Position numbers and translations under genes: made by a program. Of a stretch of 10,590 nt of DNA, positions 1 through 5,493 are shown one piece after another (positions within the stretch are counted from its first letter, which is position 1; each line of letters begins with the position of its first letter). The stretch lies in contig SCQA01000102.1 in assembly GCA_004298725.1 (NCBI GenBank), forward strand, positions 1 through 10,590, read 5' to 3'. The notes beneath the pieces were generated by a model. The model searched no databases, was not told where the DNA came from, and was given only the letters and a program-made list of their open reading frames with translations. The DNA is from a bacterium. GTDB lineage: Bacteria > Desulfobacterota > GWC2-55-46.

Positions 1-180
1 GACCTTGAAAAGAATTATCCGGGCCTTAGAGAGCGCATTTGCGAGCCGGACGGCAAACTGAGAAGGTTTGTAAACCTTTATCTAAACGACGAGGACATTA
101 GGTTTAAAAAGAACCTTGATACGGAGTTAAAAGATAACGACGAAATTTCCATTATACCGGCCATCGCCGGAGGGTTCTAA
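1..180 (+). CDS. MoaD/ThiS-family ubiquitin-like sulfur carrier protein (3' part)
   Basis: The reading frame is open from the window edge and encodes the last 59 residues, so the N-terminus lies upstream. The visible part has the beta-grasp sulfur-carrier pattern: RRFVNLYLNDEDIR, then ELKDNDEISIIPAIAGG, which is the typical ending of MoaD/ThiS/CysO-like proteins. In this family the terminal glycine is adenylated by an E1-like ThiF/MoeB enzyme and turned into a thiocarboxylate that donates sulfur. The tail is GGF rather than a free GG, so one residue would have to be removed before activation; related carriers with a capped GG are trimmed by a JAMM-type zinc protease. The next gene is a NIL-domain protein 34 bases downstream. 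This favours a role in sulfur amino-acid synthesis over molybdopterin or thiamine, but the acceptor cannot be read from this window. The family call is firm and the pathway is inferred. Confidence 0.85.
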   Translation, partial: DLEKNYPGLRERICEPDGKLRRFVNLYLNDEDIRFKKNLDTELKDNDEISIIPAIAGGF

Positions 181-204
181 CAGTTCGCCGCTTTTAAAGC
201 GGTC

Positions 205-210
205 GGAGGG
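205..210 (+). promoter_or_regulatory. Ribosome binding site deciding the TTG start of the NIL gene
   Basis: GGAGGG lies four bases before the TTG at 215. It supports TTG as the real start, because the NIL domain begins immediately (KKRVYLTYP) and no ATG is available near the N-terminus. Confidence 0.6.
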
Positions 211-214
211 CGTT

Positions 215-451
215 TTGAAAAAGAGGGTTTATTTGACGTACCCGAAAGAGCAGATAAAAGAGCCGCTACTTTACCAGTGCGGCCAGAAGTTTAAGGTTAT
301 AACGAATATCAGGCAGGCCACTATTTCAGACACGGTCGGCCTTGTGGCCCTTGAGCTTGACGGCAAGCCGGAAGAGATAGAAAAAGCCATAAAGTTCTTT
401 ACCGATAACGGCGTGAAAGTCGAGCCGATAGAGTTGGACATAATAGAGTAA
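215..451 (+). CDS. Stand-alone NIL-domain protein
   Basis: The 78-residue product is almost entirely a NIL domain: RVYLTYPKEQIKEPLLYQCG at residues 4-23, then FKVITNIRQATISDTVGLVALELDG, and a C-terminal VKVEPIELDI strand. NIL domains occur at the C-terminus of MetN methionine ABC ATPases, where they bind methionine, and fused to ferredoxins in anaerobes, where they are linked to homocysteine formation from sulfide. Here there is no ATPase and no ferredoxin cluster motif. The only cysteine is Cys22. Translation starts at TTG behind a GGAGGG site. The sulfur-carrier gene just upstream and the close spacing downstream indicate one operon. A role as a ligand-binding or scaffolding subunit in sulfur transfer to an amino-acid precursor is inferred. 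Confidence 0.88.
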   Translation: MKKRVYLTYPKEQIKEPLLYQCGQKFKVITNIRQATISDTVGLVALELDGKPEEIEKAIKFFTDNGVKVEPIELDIIE

Positions 452-458
452 GGTTGCG

Positions 459-869
459 GTGATAAGCGCGAGCAAAATACTCCTTCTGTTTTTAGCGGCG
501 GTTTTTATGCCGCTTGCGGTTGTTTCTTTTGCCGCTAATCAAAGCGAATTCAAGTCAACCATAGAAGAAGTCGAGCTTGCCGGAAGGCTTTCATCCGAGA
601 GCTTTGTAAAGCCTGACGGCAAAAAGGGCAGGGAAGTAATTCTCACTCTGCGCGACCCGGTAAGCATTGACGGGGATGAATTCAGCGGCCCCAAGACCGG
701 CGTTATAAAAGTTCAGCTTGTCTTTTCCAACAACCGCATCCGCGGCAAAACAACAAGGCTTTTAAACAGAAACGTCCGCATTATCGGCATACTCTTCCAC
801 GCGCATAAACCCGAGCACCGCGCACCTGTCCTTATGGATGTGAAAAAAGTCGCGGCCGCGCGGGCTTAG
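459..869 (+). CDS. Small exported DUF4431-like protein
   Basis: This 136-residue protein starts at GTG, seven bases after the NIL gene, with AAGG just ahead as a weak ribosome site. It begins with a clear Sec signal peptide: Lys6, a hydrophobic core over residues 7-22, and a likely signal peptidase I cut after SFA at residue 25. The mature part is about 110 residues, rich in beta strands and basic at its end. The segment GILFHAHKPEHRAPVLMDVK (110-129) resembles the signature of DUF4431 proteins, small predicted periplasmic OB-like domains. Their function is unknown to me. The histidines in FHAHKPEH could be a metal or ligand site, but that is speculation. It probably shares the operon of the sulfur carrier and NIL protein, although export separates it from cytoplasmic sulfur transfer. 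The DUF call comes from motif recall and should be tested by profile search. Confidence 0.7.
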   Translation: MISASKILLLFLAAVFMPLAVVSFAANQSEFKSTIEEVELAGRLSSESFVKPDGKKGREVILTLRDPVSIDGDEFSGPKTGVIKVQLVFSNNRIRGKTTRLLNRNVRIIGILFHAHKPEHRAPVLMDVKKVAAARA

Positions 870-1047
870 CGCCCCAATAAAATATATTATACGCGGTCTC
901 TGCCGTAGTTGCTTTCTCCGCTTTCCCGTTTTGACCGGCATGGCAGGCGGCGGCAATGACAAACCGTAACTCTGCCTTTGCGGGACTATAATAAAACAAT
1001 TCATCGCGCCGTTGTTTTGAAAACTACAACTTCAGGCCCCCCGCGGT

Positions 1048-1075
1048 TTGACTTCCATCTTCCCTCTGCTATTAT
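1048..1075 (+). promoter_or_regulatory. Candidate sigma-70 type promoter of the regulator gene
   Basis: TTGACT (1048-1053) and TATTAT (1070-1075) each differ from consensus at one base and are 16 bases apart. A start site near 1082 would leave a leader of roughly 58 bases before the ATG at 1140. This also argues against the longer in-frame starts at 978 and 1074, which lie upstream of or inside the promoter. Confidence 0.5.
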
Positions 1076-1139
1076 GATATTGAGTGATAAATATAACCGC
1101 ACGGACTTTTGTAAAGATTTCTCAAGAGGTTTTTTCGCC

Positions 1140-2444
1140 ATGCTGAATGTTTTAATAGTTTTCAAGACGCCAAACGATTTGATAATAGAGGCGTTTGACG
1201 GCAATAATGTAGAGGTTTATTCAGGCGGCGCGCCGCTTGGACAGCGCGTGTCAAAGGGCTGTTACGACATAGTGCTTCTTGAAAATCGCATGGAATCGTT
1301 AAAGGACGTGAAGGAGGCGGATCCGCGCTCCGAAGTTTTTTTAATAGGCAGTGCCGGCATTGATGAAGTCGAGGCCGTAAAGTTAGGCGCCAGCGCTTAC
1401 TTCACGGAGCCTGTTGATTTTGAAAGGCTCAGAACCGCGGTAATGGTTGTAAACGACCTTGCAAGAAGCAGGAAGGAAACGGCGCAACTTGAAACACAGC
1501 TATCCGCCAAGTACACGTTTGCGGGCGTTATTGGCAGAAACCCGCAAATGCTTGAGATATTCTCTCTTTTAAGGCGCATCTCTCCGTATTTTAAAACCGT
1601 AACCATAATGGGTGAGACAGGGACCGGCAAAGAAGAAATTGCAAAGGCGCTTCATAACGTAAGCCCATCCGCAAGCAAGCCCTTTGTCGCTTGCAATTGC
1701 GGTGGATTAGTCGAGCACCTTATAGAGTCCGAGCTTTTCGGGCATAAAAAGGGCGCTTTCACCGGAGCGATTAACGATAAGGCCGGAATATTCGAGGCCG
1801 CGGGAGATGGCACTGTTTTTCTTGACGAGATCGGCGATTTGCCGCTACTTTATCAGCCGCATCTTTTAAGGGTGCTTCAAACAGGAGAGTTCAGGCGAGT
1901 CGGTTCAACTCAGACGCAAAAAGCCAAGTGCCGCGTAATAGCCGCCACGAACAAAGACCTTGTAAAAGAGACAAAGGAAGGCCGTTTTCGGGAAGACCTT
2001 TTTTTCCGCCTTACCCCGCTTACCATACAGGTGCCGCCTTTAAGGGATAGAAAGGACGATATACCGCTTATAAGCAGGGCGCTTCTTAACAGGTTTACAA
2101 ACCGTACAGGTAAAAAAGTTTCTGGCATATCAAGGCAGGCGCAGGCGGCAATGATAACGTACAACTGGCCGGGCAACGTCAGAGAGCTTGAAAACGTAAT
2201 AGAGCAGGCGGCGATGCTCTCGACAGAGCCGTTCATAAGGCACGAGTATTTGCCGCAACACATTTCAAATCAAAAGAGCGTAAATGCCGGCAACGGCCAG
2301 TTTAAAACCCTTGACGAGCTTATAAAAGAGCATATTGAAACGGCCCTTAGGCAGTGCGCCTCGAATAAGACAAACGCGGCCAAAGCCCTTGGCATAAGCA
2401 GAAGGGCGTTTTTCAGAAAACTGGAGAAGTACGGCATTGCTTGA
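1140..2444 (+). CDS. Sigma-54-dependent transcriptional activator with a degenerate receiver domain
   Basis: I choose the ATG at 1140: AGAGG lies ten bases ahead, and the receiver fold begins at once (MLNVLIVFKTP). This gives 434 residues. Residues 1-105 form a CheY-like receiver. A linker with helical, coiled-coil character (106-125) follows, then a complete AAA+ domain: Walker A GETGTGKE (158-165), the sigma-54-contacting loop GAFTGA (205-210), Walker B TVFLDE (225-230), an arginine-rich FREDLFFR segment (283-290) and the WPGNVRELENV motif (343-353). A Fis-type helix-turn-helix (about 402-432, ASNKTNAAKALGISRRAF) closes the protein. The receiver lacks the phosphorylation residues. The acidic pair after strand 1 is Phe8-Lys9, the phospho-acceptor position is Glu48 (LLENRM), and the conserved lysine is Glu90 (TEP). 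ATPase and DNA-binding functions look intact, so it probably acts without phosphorelay. No histidine kinase gene is nearby. A sigma-54 promoter lies about 315 bases downstream of its stop. Confidence 0.93.
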   Translation: MLNVLIVFKTPNDLIIEAFDGNNVEVYSGGAPLGQRVSKGCYDIVLLENRMESLKDVKEADPRSEVFLIGSAGIDEVEAVKLGASAYFTEPVDFERLRTAVMVVNDLARSRKETAQLETQLSAKYTFAGVIGRNPQMLEIFSLLRRISPYFKTVTIMGETGTGKEEIAKALHNVSPSASKPFVACNCGGLVEHLIESELFGHKKGAFTGAINDKAGIFEAAGDGTVFLDEIGDLPLLYQPHLLRVLQTGEFRRVGSTQTQKAKCRVIAATNKDLVKETKEGRFREDLFFRLTPLTIQVPPLRDRKDDIPLISRALLNRFTNRTGKKVSGISRQAQAAMITYNWPGNVRELENVIEQAAMLSTEPFIRHEYLPQHISNQKSVNAGNGQFKTLDELIKEHIETALRQCASNKTNAAKALGISRRAFFRKLEKYGIA

Positions 2445-2628
2445 AAGTATATTATGGTTTTTAACCGCTCGAACTGAGCAGTCAACCGGAGTATCAAATC
2501 TTTTTTATAAAATATTTATCAAGCCTGTTTAATTCCGCAGTAGTCATTAAGTCAAAACCGCACACAAGCCAAAACCGCCCATAAGAGCCGATTCCAAAAG
2601 AATACACTCTAACTACCTTAATTTACAG

Positions 2629-2647
2629 TGCAAATTTGTAAGTTGCA
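2629..2647 (+). promoter_or_regulatory. Possible upstream activator site (TGCAA-N9-TTGCA palindrome)
   Basis: The arms TGCAA (2629-2633) and TTGCA (2643-2647) form a perfect five-base dyad with a nine-base spacer, centred about 120 bases before the -24 element. Sigma-54 activators with Fis-type HTH domains usually bind dyads at about this distance. The assignment to the adjacent regulator is inferred, and one five-base dyad in AT-rich DNA can arise by chance. Confidence 0.35.
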
Positions 2648-2730
2648 TCAATTCAGCCATATTTTTCAACATGCTAAAAGCGCGCATCTGCTTTTTTCAG
2701 CAAAGCCTCTTATCTGAAATTACCTTTTAA

Positions 2731-2743
2731 AATCAGCTAATTA
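2731..2743 (+). promoter_or_regulatory. Possible IHF-binding site
   Basis: AATCAGCTAATTA matches the IHF consensus WATCAANNNNTTR at every specified position except one (G for A). It lies between the activator dyad and the -24 element, centred about 50 bases before the predicted transcription start, where IHF commonly bends sigma-54 promoters. The region is AT-rich, so the match is suggestive only. Confidence 0.3.
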
Positions 2744-2759
2744 TCAGGTTTAATCCTTG

Positions 2760-2775
2760 TGGCACGCTTATTCCA
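2760..2775 (+). promoter_or_regulatory. Sigma-54 (-24/-12) promoter of the exported-protein gene
   Basis: TGGCACG (2760-2766), a four-base spacer and TTCCA (2771-2775) match TGGCACG-N4-TTGCA at all but one fixed base. The -24 half is perfect and the spacing is exact; the -12 half has CC in place of GC, which may weaken it. Transcription should begin near 2786, giving a leader of about 53 bases. A sigma-54 activator gene lies immediately upstream. Confidence 0.65.
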
Positions 2776-2825
2776 ATATTAAATAGTCAAGAGGACGGAC
2801 GTAATAACCCAATTGACCATTAAGC

Positions 2826-2832
2826 AGGAGGT
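2826..2832 (+). promoter_or_regulatory. Strong ribosome binding site
   Basis: AGGAGGT is a full Shine-Dalgarno match six bases before the ATG at 2839. It is the best ribosome site in the window, which suggests high expression when the promoter is on. Confidence 0.85.
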
Positions 2833-2838
2833 AGAAAG

Positions 2839-3855
2839 ATGAAACGCATAGCACTTATACTGATACAAGCCGTAGTGGCGGTAACGATGGTAGCAGGCAA
2901 CGTAAGCGCCGCTGATACCTTAAATATCCGTGAACAGCTGGTAAAGTCGGAGGCTACTGAGGCGGTTTACGCGATTGATGATTATCATACCTTTGTAGTA
3001 GGCGGAGCGGCAGAGACTAAAAAAATGATAGGCAAAGAACTTAATGTTATTAAGGAGTATGGCGCTGATGATTCCTTTAAAACAGGTGCCATAATGATAA
3101 AACATGAAAATGCCCAGCAATATGTGTTCAAGAATCAGTCTGAGGAGGTAGCAATGCCTGAAAACGGGGATTTCACGCTTGACGGGAGCGTTACCTCGCT
3201 TTTTCAGCGCATGACAACGCTTTGCAGGGAGAGTAAGGGCACGGCGACGTTTGTTATTCCTAAGATATACGGCAACCATAAGAGGCTTACGGAAGTAAGC
3301 GTAATTGAGGCGTTCAATTATATGGCGACGGCAGGAACCGAAGATAACGGATGGTTAATGGCGTGTTCAGGCAACGCTAAGTTCATGGTTGAAAAGAATT
3401 TTCAGTCAATAACCAGAAACATCGAGACGGCGAGCTTTTATGCCGGCAGAATGCTTGAGGGCGTAAGCTATGTAAAGGTCGCTGAAGCGGCAGATGTAAA
3501 AGTGCCGGAAAGAAAGCCCATGATACCGGCTATACAGGCTCAGGTAAGAGAGCAGATGGCAAGGGAGATTGCCGACATAAAGATGAATTTTGTGAAGTCT
3601 GAGGCCGGTGTGAAGTTCATAGGGCTTTATAAAGGCGAGAGCAACAATGCCGGTTGCGCGGTGGCTACGGTAAAGGAAGTTGAAAGGCCGCTTTCCAGAA
3701 AGCAGTATCAGGCAAAGGTATATGACTACAAGGTTTGCGGAAGCAACGTCGCGGAACTTGCTGAAAGAAGCGTTCAGGTGGTGTCGGATGGGACGGCCAG
3801 TATCTATAACAACACAGGCAATGTCTTTGTTGCAAGCTGGATAAATGTAAGGTAA
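2839..3855 (+). CDS. Exported protein of unknown function, apparent sigma-54 regulon member
   Basis: I do not recognise this 338-residue protein. It starts with a textbook Sec signal peptide: MKR, a hydrophobic stretch over residues 4-19, and a likely cut after NVSA at residue 24 (next residues ADT). There is no lipobox and no second membrane segment, so it should be a soluble periplasmic or secreted protein of about 314 residues. The mature part has four cysteines (129, 176, 273, 300), an even number compatible with two disulfides. The middle (about 112-212) looks mixed alpha/beta, and residues 232-253 look like an amphipathic helix. The C-terminal part from 257, with both later cysteines, could be a separate small domain ending VFVASWINVR. 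It is a single-gene unit with its own -24/-12 promoter, a full ribosome site and a strong terminator. Its likely controller is the adjacent sigma-54 activator. No enzymatic motif is visible. Confidence 0.88.
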   Translation: MKRIALILIQAVVAVTMVAGNVSAADTLNIREQLVKSEATEAVYAIDDYHTFVVGGAAETKKMIGKELNVIKEYGADDSFKTGAIMIKHENAQQYVFKNQSEEVAMPENGDFTLDGSVTSLFQRMTTLCRESKGTATFVIPKIYGNHKRLTEVSVIEAFNYMATAGTEDNGWLMACSGNAKFMVEKNFQSITRNIETASFYAGRMLEGVSYVKVAEAADVKVPERKPMIPAIQAQVREQMAREIADIKMNFVKSEAGVKFIGLYKGESNNAGCAVATVKEVERPLSRKQYQAKVYDYKVCGSNVAELAERSVQVVSDGTASIYNNTGNVFVASWINVR

Positions 3856-3877
3856 ATATCAGTCTTTGTTTTTAATC

Positions 3878-3916
3878 CGGAACCCGTGCCATTATACCGG
3901 CACGGGTTCTGTTTTT
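3878..3916 (+). terminator. Strong rho-independent terminator
   Basis: GAACCCGTGCC (3880-3890) and GGCACGGGTTC (3899-3909) are perfect 11-base complements around an 8-base loop. The stem can extend by one G-U and one C-G pair, and TTTTT follows at 3912-3916. It lies 22 bases after the stop of the exported-protein gene and separates that unit from what follows. Confidence 0.93.
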
Positions 3917-4018
3917 AGTTTTTTCCAAGCCGCACACAAGGTCTTTAGCCTTATGTTTTGTGCCATACAATGTTATAAATTGTGTTTGTTTAGGTTATAC
4001 TAAGTGCTTAATAAACTC

Positions 4019-4047
4019 TTGACAGGCTGTTAAATTAGCGATATATC
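4019..4047 (+). promoter_or_regulatory. Candidate sigma-70 promoter in the long intergenic region
   Basis: A perfect TTGACA -35 (4019-4024), a 17-base spacer and TATATC (4042-4047) form a plausible promoter, although the -10 lacks its conserved final T. The nearest gene starts about 390 bases downstream. It may therefore serve a long leader or an unannotated RNA, or be spurious. Confidence 0.3.
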
Positions 4048-4143
4048 TACATTTTGTCAAAGTTTATCGTAATTGTTTGTTTTTCTTGTTCTAATTAACT
4101 CCCGTCAAACAGGTTAGGGAAGGTCTGAATAATTTCTTTTTTT

Positions 4144-4190
4144 CTCCTCTCCCCTTGTGGGAAAGGGTAGGGTGAGGGGTAAAGATGAGG
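4144..4190. repeat. REP-like GC-rich element (degenerate)
   Basis: CTCCTCTCCCC, TTGTGGGAAAGGG and TAGGGTGAGGGG in a row resemble, with a few changes, the widespread intergenic repeat built from CCCTCTCCCC, TTGTGGGAGAGGG and TTAGGGTGAGGGG. The C-rich left side can fold against the G-rich right side as an imperfect hairpin. It stands out as a GC-rich island in AT-rich DNA. The family assignment is from memory of similar repeats in many bacterial genomes. Confidence 0.5.
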
Positions 4191-4436
4191 AAAAGACAGG
4201 TAACGGTTGTCGGAAAAGACATTTCAGAATTGATACCTGATACCTTTTGACTGTGGAAAAGAATTAATCAGAGGTTTCTTAGCAGAATTAGCAGTACCAA
4301 ACATGAACTGTGCATTTCTTGTTATTGTTTTTTTTAGAAATCTGTTAATCGTTGTTTTTCGGGTTCAAAAAATTACAAAAATGTCATTTTAAAAAACGCG
4401 TAGCGTTATTGAAGAAGCATCTCGAGAGGCGGTTAA

Positions 4437-5399
4437 ATGGCGGTTTTACGGATTGGCTCGAAAGGCGACGGGGTTAAGAAGATTCAACAGAGGCTAAAAG
4501 ACTTGAATCTTTACAAAGGCCCTGTTGACGGTGAATTCGGGGGTGGTACCGAAGCCGCTGTAAAGGCATATCAGTTAGCTGGCAAATTAAAGCCAGACGG
4601 CATTGTAGGCTCTGAATTATGGCTTCTTTTGTTCGGCGAGGCACGGGCGTCCGCGCCGGATATTTTAGCTAAACCGCTTGATTACAGATGCCTCGCGCTT
4701 ACCGGTTCTTTTGAAACAAACAAGGGCATACCGGAATGTTTTGCCGGCCTCAGCGGCGATTTTGACGGCCAAGGCATCAGCCTTGGCGTTCTTCAGTGGA
4801 ACTTCGGGCAGGGTTCGCTTAACCCTCTTTTAAAAGAGATGATAACAAAGCATCAGGACGCCGCTCAGATGGTTTTTCATGAAAACCTAAAGATATTGGC
4901 TGAGGTTCTTAAGTCAAGCAATGAAGTTCTTATGAATTTCGTCAGAAGCATTCAGCATCCTGTAAAACATTTTATTTATGAACCGTGGAAAGGCATGTTC
5001 AAGGCCCTGTGCAGGACTGAGGAATTTCAGAATATTCAGCGTACTTACGCCTTTGAAAGATTCGGTCTTGCAATAAAGGCCTGCAAAGATTACGGCCTTT
5101 GGTCGGAGCGCGCGTCCGCGCTTATGTTCGATATAAACGTTCAAAACGGCAGTATAAGCACGGTTGTAAAGGCGCAAATAATGGCTGATTTTAAGAACAC
5201 GGCAAAAGATCTGTCTGACGATGAAACCGAAATAAGCAAGATGAGGATAATCGCCAACAGGCGGGCGGAAGCGGCAACCAAAGAGTGGGTTGAGGACGTG
5301 CGCGCGAGAAAACTATGTGTGGCAAACGGCAACGGCGTTGTGCACGGCGTTAATTATAATATTGAAGAGCAATTCGGCATAAGGCTTAAAAGGTTTTGA
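4437..5399 (+). CDS. Peptidoglycan-binding, lysozyme-like protein without signal peptide
   Basis: The 320-residue protein begins with a PG_binding_1 domain (about 3-66): LRIGSKGDGVKKIQQRLKDL, the GPVDGEFGGGTEAAVKAYQ core, and KPDGIVGSELWLLLF. A short linker leads to a second domain (about 80-310) with LTGSFETNKG (89-96), DFDGQGISLGVLQWNFGQGS (108-127), ALMFDINVQNGSI (228-240) and ARKLCVANGNGVVHG near the end. These motifs look like a lysozyme-superfamily glycoside hydrolase. Glu93 in SFET is the best candidate catalytic acid, by analogy only. There is no signal peptide or membrane segment, as in phage endolysins, so it needs a holin, an injection machine or cell lysis to reach the wall. The start is supported by AGAGG seven bases upstream. 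The neighbour 94 bases downstream is an injection-system tail-completion family protein. This suggests a phage-tail-like origin, which is inferred. Confidence 0.82.
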   Translation: MAVLRIGSKGDGVKKIQQRLKDLNLYKGPVDGEFGGGTEAAVKAYQLAGKLKPDGIVGSELWLLLFGEARASAPDILAKPLDYRCLALTGSFETNKGIPECFAGLSGDFDGQGISLGVLQWNFGQGSLNPLLKEMITKHQDAAQMVFHENLKILAEVLKSSNEVLMNFVRSIQHPVKHFIYEPWKGMFKALCRTEEFQNIQRTYAFERFGLAIKACKDYGLWSERASALMFDINVQNGSISTVVKAQIMADFKNTAKDLSDDETEISKMRIIANRRAEAATKEWVEDVRARKLCVANGNGVVHGVNYNIEEQFGIRLKRF

Positions 5400-5493
5400 G
5401 TAGCGTGATAATACGCGCAAGGTTTGTTCCGAGGCGTTGGGCGTTAAAAGCGAAGAGCGGTAAAAATACTGCGGCAACGGATAAACTTATATA

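Larger units (their letters stand above)
2445..2838 (+). other. 394-bp AT-rich intergenic regulatory region
   Basis: No convincing gene is visible on either strand. The stretch holds a possible upstream activator palindrome (2629-2647), a weak hairpin with AAAAGC/GCTTTT arms and an 8-base loop (2676-2695), a possible IHF site (2731-2743), a -24/-12 promoter (2760-2775) and a strong ribosome site (2826-2832). A T-run at about 2500 follows a poor four-pair stem (GCTC/GAGC), so I do not call a terminator for the regulator gene there. Confidence 0.6.
3856..4436 (+). other. 581-bp AT-rich intergenic region
   Basis: No gene is supported on either strand. The stretch holds the terminator of the preceding gene (3878-3916), a candidate sigma-70 promoter (4019-4047), a GC-rich REP-like element (about 4144-4190), two short tandem near-duplications (GATACCT twice at 4232-4245, and TTAGCAGAA/TTAGCAGTA near 4277-4294) and the ribosome site of the next gene (4425-4429). 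The candidate promoter lies nearly 400 bases from the next start, so an undescribed small RNA or a long leader is possible, but nothing confirms either. Confidence 0.55.

Noticed and set aside
940..956. TGGCAGGCGGCGGCAA as a sigma-54 promoter for the regulator gene
   Set aside because: The spacing between GG and GC is one base too short, and spacing is strictly conserved in -24/-12 promoters.
978..1139. Extension of the regulator to an upstream TTG (978) or ATG (1074)
   Set aside because: The added 54 residues do not resemble any domain, both starts lack a ribosome site, and a good promoter (1048-1075) lies within this stretch. The receiver fold starts exactly at 1140.
1910..2263. 117-codon open frame on the minus strand inside the regulator gene
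   Set aside because: Antisense to the conserved AAA+ region; no ribosome site and no recognisable motif.
2676..2695. AAAAGC/GCTTTT hairpin with T-run as the terminator of the regulator gene
   Set aside because: Only six mostly A-T pairs with an 8-base loop, about 230 bases after the stop; too weak to call.
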